DNA of 64,000 nucleotides from Phycisphaerales bacterium (GTDB taxonomy: Bacteria; Planctomycetota; Phycisphaerae; Phycisphaerales; UBA1924): the NCBI GenBank assembly GCA_020427395.1, contig JAGQON010000002.1:1-64000 (forward strand). Direction: 5' to 3'. The notes beneath the pieces were generated by a model. It did no database searches. It worked only from the letters and a program-made list of their open reading frames with translations, and had not been told where the DNA came from. Below are positions 52,061 to 59,705 of this stretch, in pieces; position 1 is the stretch's first letter, and each line of letters begins with the position of its first letter. The position numbers and the translations under genes were made by a program.

Positions 52061-52083
52061 ACGCCCCGGCTGGGGCGTTTTTT
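52061..52083 (+). terminator. Intrinsic terminator after the globin-like gene
   Basis: 7-bp stem acgcccc/ggggcgt with loop ggct, followed by a T-run (52078-52083). Located 28 bases after the stop and before aspS. Confidence 0.9.
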
Positions 52084-52148
52084 CGTACGGGCATGCGTAT
52101 CATCAATCCTGTTTCAACGCTGTTTTCAACGCCATCACGGATCATCCC

Positions 52149-53939
52149 ATGCGCACGCACACCTGCAACGAACTCAACGAATCGCACATCGGCAAGACCG
52201 TCACCCTCTGCGGGTGGGTTAACGCCTACCGTGGCCACGGCACGGGGCTGGTCTTCGTCGATATCCGCGACAAGAGCGGCATCACGCAGGCGGTCTTCGA
52301 GACCGAGGGCGACAACGCCGGGCTGATCGAGCAGGCCGCGAAGCTGCGGAATGAGGACTGCATCAAGGTCCAGGGCGTGGTGCGCGAGCGTGCCTCCAAG
52401 AATGACAAGATCGCGACGGGCTCCATCGAGGTGCTCGTGTCCGAGCTGGAACTGCTCAGCAAGACCAAGAAGCTGCCGTTCATCCCCAGCACCGAGAAGG
52501 ACCTTCCCAACGAGGAGGTCCGCCTGCGGTACCGCTACATCGATCTGCGTCGCCCGACGATGCAGAACATCCTGCGGACGCGTCACCGGGTCGCCAAGCT
52601 CACCCGTGACTACTTCGACGAGCACGGCTTCATCGAGGTCGAGACGCCGGTGCTGTGCCGCTCGACGCCCGAGGGGGCGCGTGACTTCCTGGTGCCCTCG
52701 CGGAACCAGCCGGGCATGTGGTACGCGCTGCCCCAGTCGCCGCAGCTGTTCAAGCAGATCCTGATGGTGGGCGGGTGCGATCGGTACCTGCAGATTGTCA
52801 AGTGCTTCCGCGACGAGGACCCGCGTGCCGACCGCCAGGCCGAGTTCACGCAGATCGACCTGGAGATGAGCTTCGTGAACCGCGATCAGGTGCTCGACAT
52901 CATGGAGGGGTACGCGAAGAACATCTGGAAGGAGATGCTCGGCGTCGAGCTCCCCGCGTTCCCGCGGATGACCTACCGCGAGGCGATGGACCGCTACGGC
53001 ATCGACCGCCCCGACACCCGCTTCGGGCTTGAGCTGGTCGACATCTCCGACCTGGCCGCCAAGTGCGAGTTTGGGGTGTTCAGCGATGCGCTGGCCAAGA
53101 ACAAGGGCGTCGTCAAGGCCATCCGCGTGCCCGGCGGCGCCGAGAAGTTCTCCCGCAAGGTGACGGATGCCTTCAACCCCTTCGCCCAGCAGTTCGGCGC
53201 GGGCGGCGTGCCCACCGTGAAGTACACCGGCGGGGAGTTTTCGACGGGCATCGCCAAGTTCCTCGGTGAGATCCAATCCGAGCTGGTCGAGCGACTCGGG
53301 CTCGAGGACGGCGACGCGGTGGTCTTTGGTGCCGACAGCTACAGCGTGGTCACCAAGACGCTGGGCGAGCTGCGACTCAAGATCGCCCGCGAGCACGGCT
53401 ATATCCCCGAGGACCAGTGGAACTTCCTGTGGGTCTACGACTTCCCGATGTTCGAGTACGACGAGGAGTCGGGGCGGTACTACGCCCTGCACCACCCGTT
53501 CACCGCGCCGACCAAGGCCGAGGCGTCGCGCCTGATGGCGGCCGACATCAAGGATGTCGACGCCGTGGAATCGATCGTCTCCGATGGGTACGACATGATC
53601 TGCAACGGCTCCGAGATCGGTGGCGGCTCCATCCGTATCCACGATCAGCAGGTGCAGTCCAAAGTCTTCGAGCTGCTGGGCCTGAGCCCGGAAGAGGCGA
53701 AGCTCAAGTTCTCGTTCCTGCTCGATGCGTTGTCCTATGGCGCTCCGCCCCACGGCGGCATCGCCTTCGGTCTCGACCGATTGGTCATGCACCTCGTGGG
53801 CACCGACAACATCCGCGATGTGATCGCCTTCCCCAAGTCGCTCACGGGTGTGGACCTGATGAGCGAGGCGCCGAATGTGGTGGATGCGGAGCAGCTCAAG
53901 GAGCTGCATGTCGAGTCGACGGCCGAAGCGCCCGCCTGA
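52149..53939 (+). CDS. aspS: Aspartyl-tRNA synthetase
   Basis: 596 residues from ATG 52149; the frame is open back into the previous gene. N-terminal OB-fold anticodon-binding domain (KTVTLCGWVNAYRGHGTGLV). Class II motif 2 FRDEDPRADRQAEFTQIDLE and motif 3 GIAFGLDRLVM are present. A bacterial GAD insertion lies at ~290-430. Ligates Asp to tRNA-Asp; could be the non-discriminating type if the organism uses GatCAB, not decidable here. Confidence 0.97.
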   Translation: MRTHTCNELNESHIGKTVTLCGWVNAYRGHGTGLVFVDIRDKSGITQAVFETEGDNAGLIEQAAKLRNEDCIKVQGVVRERASKNDKIATGSIEVLVSELELLSKTKKLPFIPSTEKDLPNEEVRLRYRYIDLRRPTMQNILRTRHRVAKLTRDYFDEHGFIEVETPVLCRSTPEGARDFLVPSRNQPGMWYALPQSPQLFKQILMVGGCDRYLQIVKCFRDEDPRADRQAEFTQIDLEMSFVNRDQVLDIMEGYAKNIWKEMLGVELPAFPRMTYREAMDRYGIDRPDTRFGLELVDISDLAAKCEFGVFSDALAKNKGVVKAIRVPGGAEKFSRKVTDAFNPFAQQFGAGGVPTVKYTGGEFSTGIAKFLGEIQSELVERLGLEDGDAVVFGADSYSVVTKTLGELRLKIAREHGYIPEDQWNFLWVYDFPMFEYDEESGRYYALHHPFTAPTKAEASRLMAADIKDVDAVESIVSDGYDMICNGSEIGGGSIRIHDQQVQSKVFELLGLSPEEAKLKFSFLLDALSYGAPPHGGIAFGLDRLVMHLVGTDNIRDVIAFPKSLTGVDLMSEAPNVVDAEQLKELHVESTAEAPA

Positions 53940-53952
53940 TCTCAACCATACA

Positions 53953-54021
53953 CAGCCACTCCTAGTGCTTCCCCCGTCCTGACGGGGCAGGTGTCATGCG
54001 CAGCATGACGGAGGGTGGCTG
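53953..54021. other. Nested hairpins after aspS
   Basis: Outer arms cagccactcc and ggagggtggctg (with small bulges) enclose two inner hairpins: ccccgtc/gacgggg (53972-53987) and gtcatgc/gcatgac (53993-54009). No T-run. It may act as a terminator between the convergent aspS and lipoprotein genes, or be a mobile repeat unit. Confidence 0.4.
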
Positions 54022-54026
54022 CGCTG

Positions 54027-54512
54027 TTACGGCGAGTCTGCTTTGTAGACTTGGTCAACGGTCCAGTTTCGCTTGTCTTCTCTCGGTGCATTTGCTCGCT
54101 TGTACACCATTACGGGGCCGTATACATCTTTGTCGAGCACATACATGAGTTGATGATCCTGAATGACAAACTGAGATGTGTTCTCACGCGACTCAGGATC
54201 ATGAAAGAAATGAGTGCGTATCTCCAACTGTTTATCAGCTACGGACCATGTGCCGACAAGATACCAGTTGGCGGCTGGTGCTTGATGCCATGATGTACCG
54301 TCTCTAAATAGATGTGTATACACATCTGTATTTTCCCAGGCATTCCGTAGACTCATCGCAGCAACATAAGCGTCATTGCTATGGGCGCTGCTTGCTTCAA
54401 TCGTCGCATCCCAGTCCGGAACCCAGACTCCGTCAAGTGAAATCGACTGGAGTTCGGATGGAGTCGAGCACGAGCATAACAGGATGGTGATGATGGCAAG
54501 GAAAAGTCGCAT
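54027..54512 (-). CDS. Putative lipoprotein of unknown function
   Basis: 161 residues from ATG 54512 (the frame opens to 54869 across a gap). Signal with lipobox-like LLCSC at ~11-15. A small beta-rich body follows: ISLDGVWVPDW, TWSVADKQLEIRTHFFHDP, SQFVIQDHQLMYVLDKD. The sequence resembles short 'lipocalin-like' domains with the G-x-W start, but no family is certain. GC is lower than that of its neighbours. Confidence 0.6.
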   Translation of the reverse strand: MRLFLAIITILLCSCSTPSELQSISLDGVWVPDWDATIEASSAHSNDAYVAAMSLRNAWENTDVYTHLFRDGTSWHQAPAANWYLVGTWSVADKQLEIRTHFFHDPESRENTSQFVIQDHQLMYVLDKDVYGPVMVYKRANAPREDKRNWTVDQVYKADSP

Positions 54513-54660
54513 TCCATGAGTATATCGATCTAATGAGTGAAGCGTGCCCCTCACCGATCCGCCTACGCGCAGCATAATCAGGGCCAAGAACCTGCATAAG
54601 CCGCGTCTACGCCGCGGCGTTTGCAGGGCACCCCGCAGTGGAATTGCGCTAGAATCCCTT

Positions 54661-55506
54661 ATGACCACGACACTTTCCGAGCCCGGGCTCGACCCGATCA
54701 CGATCGCCAGCCGCACCTTCAACTCCCGCCTCTGCGTCGGCACGGGCAAGTACGCATCGATGGAACTCATGCGCGACGCCCTCGACGCGTCCGGGGCCGA
54801 GGCCATCACCGTGGCCGTGCGCCGCGAGCGTCTCTTCAACGAAGAGGGCAAGTCGCTCCTCGAGTACATCGATCTGGATCGCTACACCATCCTGCCCAAT
54901 ACGGCGGGGTGTTTCAACGCCGAGGATGCGGTGCGGGTGGCACGCCTGGGGCGGGAGCTGCTCGAACAGCTGGGCAACCCCGGGGCGAGCTGGGTGAAGC
55001 TCGAGGTTCTGGGCGACAAGAAGACGCTGCTGCCCGATCCGGTGGGGACGCTGCAGGCGGTGGAGGAACTCGTCAAGGACGGGTTCGATGTGCTGTGCTA
55101 CACGAGCGATGACCCGATCAGCGCCAAGCGGATCAAGGACGCGGGGGCGGCGGCGGTGATGCCGGCGGGCTCACCGATTGGTTCGGGGCAGGGCGTGCTC
55201 AACACCAACAACATCGTGCTGTGCCTGGAGCTGCTCAAGGAGAACGACCCGACCTACCCGGTGATCGTCGATGCAGGAGTGGGGAGCGCGAGCGATGTGG
55301 CGTACGCGATGGAACTCGGGGCCGACGGCGTGCTGCTCAACACCGCGATCGCCCACGCGAAGCAGCCGGTGATGATGGCTCACGCGATGCGCAAGGCGAT
55401 CGAGGCGGGTCGGCAGAGTTATCTGGCGGGCCGGATTGACAAGAAGCTCTACGCCACGGCCAGCTCGCCGATGGAGGGGGCGATCTCGTACATCCCGGGT
55501 GAGTGA
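54661..55506 (+). CDS. thiG: Thiazole synthase
   Basis: 281 residues from ATG 54661 (frame open to 54544). TIM-barrel enzyme: [32 protein letters not shown], catalytic Lys in WVKLEVLGD (Schiff base), [31 protein letters not shown] and [10 protein letters not shown]. It builds the thiazole of thiamine from DXP, glycine- or tyrosine-derived imine and ThiS thiocarboxylate. Other thi genes and any TPP riboswitch are not visible here. Confidence 0.95.
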   Translation: MTTTLSEPGLDPITIASRTFNSRLCVGTGKYASMELMRDALDASGAEAITVAVRRERLFNEEGKSLLEYIDLDRYTILPNTAGCFNAEDAVRVARLGRELLEQLGNPGASWVKLEVLGDKKTLLPDPVGTLQAVEELVKDGFDVLCYTSDDPISAKRIKDAGAAAVMPAGSPIGSGQGVLNTNNIVLCLELLKENDPTYPVIVDAGVGSASDVAYAMELGADGVLLNTAIAHAKQPVMMAHAMRKAIEAGRQSYLAGRIDKKLYATASSPMEGAISYIPGE

Positions 55507-55518
55507 TCAGCAGCTCGA

Positions 55519-55884
55519 TCAGCTGAGGCGCTGCGCCAGCATGATGCGGTGCCCATCGATGGTGCGCAGGCCCATCTCACGCATGCCCCAAGGCTCGTCC
55601 TTTGGCTCTTTGATGATCTCTGCCTTGGCATCGTTCGCCCGCAGGTGGAACGCCGCGAGATCGTCCACGACGAGGTAGGCGAAGTACTGGTGGTCACCAA
55701 GATCCTGTGGGTCGATGGCGTCGGGGCATCGGCCGCACATGAAGGTGACGCGGTCGCGCGAGAAGAAGAGCCAGTTGCCCTCATCGACAACCTCGGTGGT
55801 GCAGCCGAGCACACGCTCGTACCAATCGCGGGAACGGTCGAGGTCGTGGACGGCCAGCACATAATGATTCGATTCGATCCGCAT
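55519..55884 (-). CDS. VOC-family (glyoxalase-like) protein
   Basis: 121 residues. Two beta-alpha-beta-beta-beta modules: HYVLAVHDLDRSRDWYERVL (start), and QYFAYLVVDDLAAFHLRAND (second), ending GHRIMLAQ. Candidate metal ligands are His (N-terminal) and Glu or His of the second module. Substrate not predictable. Convergent with thiG. Confidence 0.82.
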   Translation of the reverse strand: MRIESNHYVLAVHDLDRSRDWYERVLGCTTEVVDEGNWLFFSRDRVTFMCGRCPDAIDPQDLGDHQYFAYLVVDDLAAFHLRANDAKAEIIKEPKDEPWGMREMGLRTIDGHRIMLAQRLS

Positions 55885-55925
55885 GCATCGTTATACGCAC
55901 GAGCGACGGATCGGTTGAGTGTGTC

Positions 55926-56633
55926 TCAGTCCTTTGCGACCACGATCGACGCGCCGCTGGGTTCCGGGCGTTTGCCGAGGACGAACGATTCCACGGCCAG
56001 CGCGATGTCGTCAGGAACCAGGACCTGATCACTCGGCAGGTCATCCGCGCTCACGATCGAACGCAACATGGCCGTCTCCACCGCACCGGGATGGACTGTG
56101 AACGCTCGCACGCCGGAATACTCGGCCGCGATGCTGCGTGCCAGTCCCTCAAGCCCGGACTTGGTGCAGCCGTAGGTACCCAACCCCGGGAACGGGTCGA
56201 TCGCGGCTCGGGAGCCGATGGAGATGACGCAACCGTTCTGTTTAGAAAGGTGTGGGAGTGCGAGGCGGGTAAGCAGCAGCGGGGCGGTGAGGTTGATGCG
56301 GACAAGCTGCTCGATCTGAGACTCAGTCAACTCGCCCAAGGGGGCGCAGGTGCCGATCGCGGCGTTGTTGATGAGATGATCGATGCGTCCGAAGTGCTCG
56401 AGTGTCGACTCGATCACGCATTCGCGGTCGTCTTCCTCGCTGATATCCGCGGCGATGGCGAGCCAGTCTCGTTCTTCCTCGCCGATGAGTGCGCCAGTCT
56501 CGCGGAGCGGCTTACCCCGGCGACCGACGAGCACCACAGGTCCAAGCTTGGCCAGGCGTAGGGCGATAGCCCGCCCGATGCCGCTGCCGGCGCCGGTGAC
56601 GATGCTCACTGGTCGATCAGATGCGTTGCTCAT
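55926..56633 (-). CDS. Short-chain dehydrogenase/reductase
   Basis: 235 residues. TGAGSGIGRA (Rossmann), NNAA, Ser in ISIGSRA, Y-x-x-x-K in YGCTKSGL, PGAVETAM. Classical SDR with NADP preference suggested by GRRGKP after beta 2. 18 bases upstream of the pyruvate kinase stop; same strand, so transcribed as a separate or following unit. Substrate unknown. Confidence 0.9.
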   Translation of the reverse strand: MSNASDRPVSIVTGAGSGIGRAIALRLAKLGPVVLVGRRGKPLRETGALIGEEERDWLAIAADISEEDDRECVIESTLEHFGRIDHLINNAAIGTCAPLGELTESQIEQLVRINLTAPLLLTRLALPHLSKQNGCVISIGSRAAIDPFPGLGTYGCTKSGLEGLARSIAAEYSGVRAFTVHPGAVETAMLRSIVSADDLPSDQVLVPDDIALAVESFVLGKRPEPSGASIVVAKD

Positions 56634-56651
56634 GCATGATCCTAGCGCGGA

Positions 56652-58277
56652 TCACTGATCGGTCGAGATTCGGAAGCCCGAGGAGGGGTCACCCATACGC
56701 AGGATACTGACGGTGCTCTGGGCCAGAAGGGCACCCAGTGGCTTGCCAGCGACCAGCAGCACGGTGTCGCCGTGCTTGGTGATCCCCTCGCTGCTGATCA
56801 GATCTTCAACCATGTCAGTCCAATCGCGAAGACGGCCGGTCTCGGGTGGCTGGGTGTAGATCGGGTGCACACCCCCGTAGAGCGCCATGCGTCGGGCGGC
56901 GACGGCTGAGGATGTGTAGGCATAGATGGGGACCCTGAAGTTGTTCTGGGAAAGGTAGCGTGCCATGCCGCCAGCCTCGGACCAGACGGCGACCGCCTTT
57001 GCACCCAGCTCCTCGGCCATGTACCAGACACCCTTGGCCAGGGCCGCCGAGCGGAATGGATATTCCTTGAGCGTGGGTGGTGCCTGGTTGAGCATGATAT
57101 CGTCCATCCGCGATTCGGTCACCATGATGATGCGGCGCATGGTCTCGACGACAACGCGTGGGTGCTTGCCCACGGCGGTCTCGCCCGAGAGCATCACCGC
57201 GTCACAGCCGTCGAGCACGGCGTTGGCGACATCGCTGGCTTCGGCGCGGGTGGGGGTGATGCTGTCGATCATGGTCTCGAGCATCTGCGTGGCCACGATG
57301 ACAGGCTTGCCCAGCGTGTTGCAGCGTGACAGGATGTACTTCTGGATCACCGGGACCTTCGCGACATCCATCTCGACGCCCAGATCGCCTCGCGCGACCA
57401 TGACCGCGTCGGTGGCTTCGATGATCTCGTCAAGGTTGTGCACCGCTTGTGGCTTCTCAATCTTGGCGACCACAGGAATCGACTGATCGATCTCCTCATA
57501 GGCCTCCGTGCTCTTTGCGGGGCGCCATTCCTCGAGCTTGGCCTTGAGTGCCAGGATCTCGTCGGCTGATCGTACAAACGAGAGCGCGAGGTAGTCGAGT
57601 TGGTTCTCAGCCGCCCACTTGGCACAGGCCCAGTCTTTCTCGGTGATCGCGGGCATGTTAAGGTCGGATTCGGGCAGGTTGATGCCCTTCTTGCTCGTGA
57701 TCCGTCCGCCGATGGTGACGCGGCAGCGCAGCAACTCGCCCTTGTCCTGATCGACCGCGAGCATCCGGATGAGCCCGTCGTTGATCAGCACCCGCTGACC
57801 CGGGAGTACATCCTCATAGAGTTCGTCAAACGAGGCGCCGAAGGTCGGCGTGCCATCGCTGATCTCGGCCTGCCCCTGCCCTTTGCGGAAGACGATGTCA
57901 TCGCCAGGGTTGACGATGATCCCGCCATCCTTGTCAAAGTCGGGGACGATACCCACGCGCATCTTGGGGCCTTGCAAGTCGCCGAGGATACCGACGCAGC
58001 GGCCCGAGTTATCGATCGCGCGTCTGACCTTGTTGAGGCGTTCTTCCATCTCGTCGAGCGAGCCGTGCGAGAAGTTGAGTCGGAAGATGCTGACGCCGGC
58101 TTCGATGAGCTTGGCGAGCATCTCATCGCTATCGCTGGCGGGTCCGAGCGTGGCGACGATTTTGGCGTGTGGGGGGCGTGTTGGTTCGGCATCGATCCAG
58201 GACACGGCGTGCGGGTGGGGGCTCATGTAGGCTCCAGTGCGGGTGCGTGTGTACTGCATCGGTTCGAGGGTGGTCAT
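56652..58277 (-). CDS. pyk: Pyruvate kinase
   Basis: 541 residues from ATG 58277 (ATG 58304 in frame). Motifs: KIVATLGPAS, FRLNFSHG, GDLQGPKMRVG, SFVRSADEI, VVAKIEKPQAVHN (catalytic Lys), MVARGDLGVEM (active-site signature), and ATQMLETMI. N-terminal extension of ~45 residues versus E. coli PykF. Converts PEP and ADP to pyruvate and ATP. Divergent/tail-to-head with gcvH on the same strand. Confidence 0.96.
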   Translation of the reverse strand: MTTLEPMQYTRTRTGAYMSPHPHAVSWIDAEPTRPPHAKIVATLGPASDSDEMLAKLIEAGVSIFRLNFSHGSLDEMEERLNKVRRAIDNSGRCVGILGDLQGPKMRVGIVPDFDKDGGIIVNPGDDIVFRKGQGQAEISDGTPTFGASFDELYEDVLPGQRVLINDGLIRMLAVDQDKGELLRCRVTIGGRITSKKGINLPESDLNMPAITEKDWACAKWAAENQLDYLALSFVRSADEILALKAKLEEWRPAKSTEAYEEIDQSIPVVAKIEKPQAVHNLDEIIEATDAVMVARGDLGVEMDVAKVPVIQKYILSRCNTLGKPVIVATQMLETMIDSITPTRAEASDVANAVLDGCDAVMLSGETAVGKHPRVVVETMRRIIMVTESRMDDIMLNQAPPTLKEYPFRSAALAKGVWYMAEELGAKAVAVWSEAGGMARYLSQNNFRVPIYAYTSSAVAARRMALYGGVHPIYTQPPETGRLRDWTDMVEDLISSEGITKHGDTVLLVAGKPLGALLAQSTVSILRMGDPSSGFRISTDQ

Positions 58278-58373
58278 GGTGTGATTATTCGCAAGAACAA
58301 GCACTTTCGTTTCGTTTCATGCGAGAAGATCTTGAAAAGGATCGGCCAAAAGTGCTCTCGGGCAGCCCCAAAC

Positions 58374-58398
58374 GAAAAAACCTCCCATGTGGGAGGTT
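58374..58398 (-). terminator. Intrinsic terminator of gcvH
   Basis: 8-bp stem aacctccc/gggaggtt with loop atgt. The a-run at 58375-58380 gives the T-run on the minus strand. It lies 22 bases after the gcvH stop. Confidence 0.9.
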
Positions 58399-58420
58399 CG
58401 TCAATGGGTCGCAGGAGGGA

Positions 58421-58795
58421 TTACAGGCTTGCGTCGTAGGCCGCGGCATCCATGCAATCGTCGAGGGTGCCCCGGTCGCTGATCTTGACTTTGACGAGCC
58501 AGCCCGCTCCATATGGGTCGTTATTGACCAGCTCAGGGTTGTCGCTCAGGGCTTCGTTGACTTCGACGATCTCGCCCGCGGCAGCCGAGTAGATATCGCT
58601 TGTGGTTTTGACCGACTCGACCTCACCCACGCTGTCCCCCGACCCCACCTCGGTGCCCGGTTCCTGCATCTCGACGAAAGTGACATCGGTGAGCTGGTCG
58701 ACGGCATAGGTCGTCAGCCCGATGGTCATGATGTCACCATCGACCTTGTACCATTCGTGCGATTCTGAGTAGACGCGATCGGTGGGCGTGCTCAT
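58421..58795 (-). CDS. gcvH: Glycine cleavage system H protein
   Basis: 124 residues from ATG 58795 with AGGAG upstream. Lipoyl domain: YSESHEWYKVDGD, TTYAVDQLTDVTFVEMQEPG, the lipoylated Lys in VESVKTTSD, and NDDP...GWLVKVK. Carries the methylamine intermediate between GcvP and GcvT. The partner genes are not in this window. Divergent from the ABC transporter. Confidence 0.95.
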   Translation of the reverse strand: MSTPTDRVYSESHEWYKVDGDIMTIGLTTYAVDQLTDVTFVEMQEPGTEVGSGDSVGEVESVKTTSDIYSAAAGEIVEVNEALSDNPELVNNDPYGAGWLVKVKISDRGTLDDCMDAAAYDASL

Positions 58796-58949
58796 CTGCG
58801 GTGCTCCTGGAAGCGGGGTATGGTTTGAGCCCGATTCTAGACCCTCGGCCCCAGACTGCAAGTGCCCGGGCGTGATCCCGAAGACCCTTGTGGGGAGCGG
58901 CACGCCAAACGCGTGCTGTGCCTACGCTTGGGGGAGGTTCCCTGCCCGC

Positions 58950-59705
58950 ATGATTTCCTGTGCCAATGTCAGAAAGTCCTTCACCCTCGGCGATCGCGTC
59001 GTCAACGCGTTGCGTGGGGTTGATCTGCGCATCGAGGACCCCGGCTTTTATGCCATCATGGGGCGATCGGGTTCGGGGAAGTCGACCCTGCTTCACATGC
59101 TCAGCGCGATGGACCGTCCGGACTCGGGCGAGGTGATCGTGGCAGAGCACTCGGTGCACGCCATGAGCGAGCGAGAGGCGACACGGTTCCGCCGTCAGGA
59201 GATCGGGGTGGTGTTCCAGGCGTTCAACCTGATCCCGACGATGTCGGCTTTAGAAAATGTCCAACTGCCCGGTTTGCTCTCGGGGAGTCTGAGCCCGGAG
59301 CTTGTCGCCCGCTCGCATGAGCTTTTGGGGCTGCTGGGGCTCAGTGATCGGAGCGAGCACCGCCCGGAAGCGCTCTCGGGCGGAGAGCAGCAACGGGTGG
59401 CCATCGCGCGTGCGTTGCTCTACAGCCCCAAGGTGGTCTTCGCGGACGAGCCCACGGGGAACCTGGATACCAGCGCCAGCGAGCTGGTGTGGGGCATGCT
59501 GCGACGGGTAGCACGCGAGGAGCAGGTCACCGTTGTTATGGTGACGCACGAACCCGAAGCGGCGAGTTATTGCGAACGCATCTTTGTGATGAACGACGGC
59601 GTGATCGCCGGTGTCATCGAAAACCCGGACTCGCGAACGGAACAGGGAGGGCTCGATGCCGGCGCCATCGCGACTCGCACGCAGCATCTGCTCAGCGCGT
59701 CGTAG
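58950..59705 (+). CDS. ABC transporter ATP-binding protein (LolD/MacB type)
   Basis: 251 residues from ATG 58950 (frame opens to 58782). Walker A GRSGSGKST, Q-loop VVFQAFNLIPTM, signature LSGGEQQRVAIA, Walker B VVFADEPTGNLD, H-loop VTHE. These ATPases drive mechano-transmission permeases that extract lipoproteins or export macrolides, or act in cell division. The permease gene starts 50 bases before this one stops. Confidence 0.94.
   Translation: MISCANVRKSFTLGDRVVNALRGVDLRIEDPGFYAIMGRSGSGKSTLLHMLSAMDRPDSGEVIVAEHSVHAMSEREATRFRRQEIGVVFQAFNLIPTMSALENVQLPGLLSGSLSPELVARSHELLGLLGLSDRSEHRPEALSGGEQQRVAIARALLYSPKVVFADEPTGNLDTSASELVWGMLRRVAREEQVTVVMVTHEPEAASYCERIFVMNDGVIAGVIENPDSRTEQGGLDAGAIATRTQHLLSAS

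Noticed and set aside
51981..53945. 654-codon minus-strand frame opposite aspS
   Set aside because: Shadow of aspS; Arg/Leu-rich with no domain.
54544..54660. TPP riboswitch upstream of thiG
   Set aside because: No CTGAGA or other conserved THI-box sequence in the leader.
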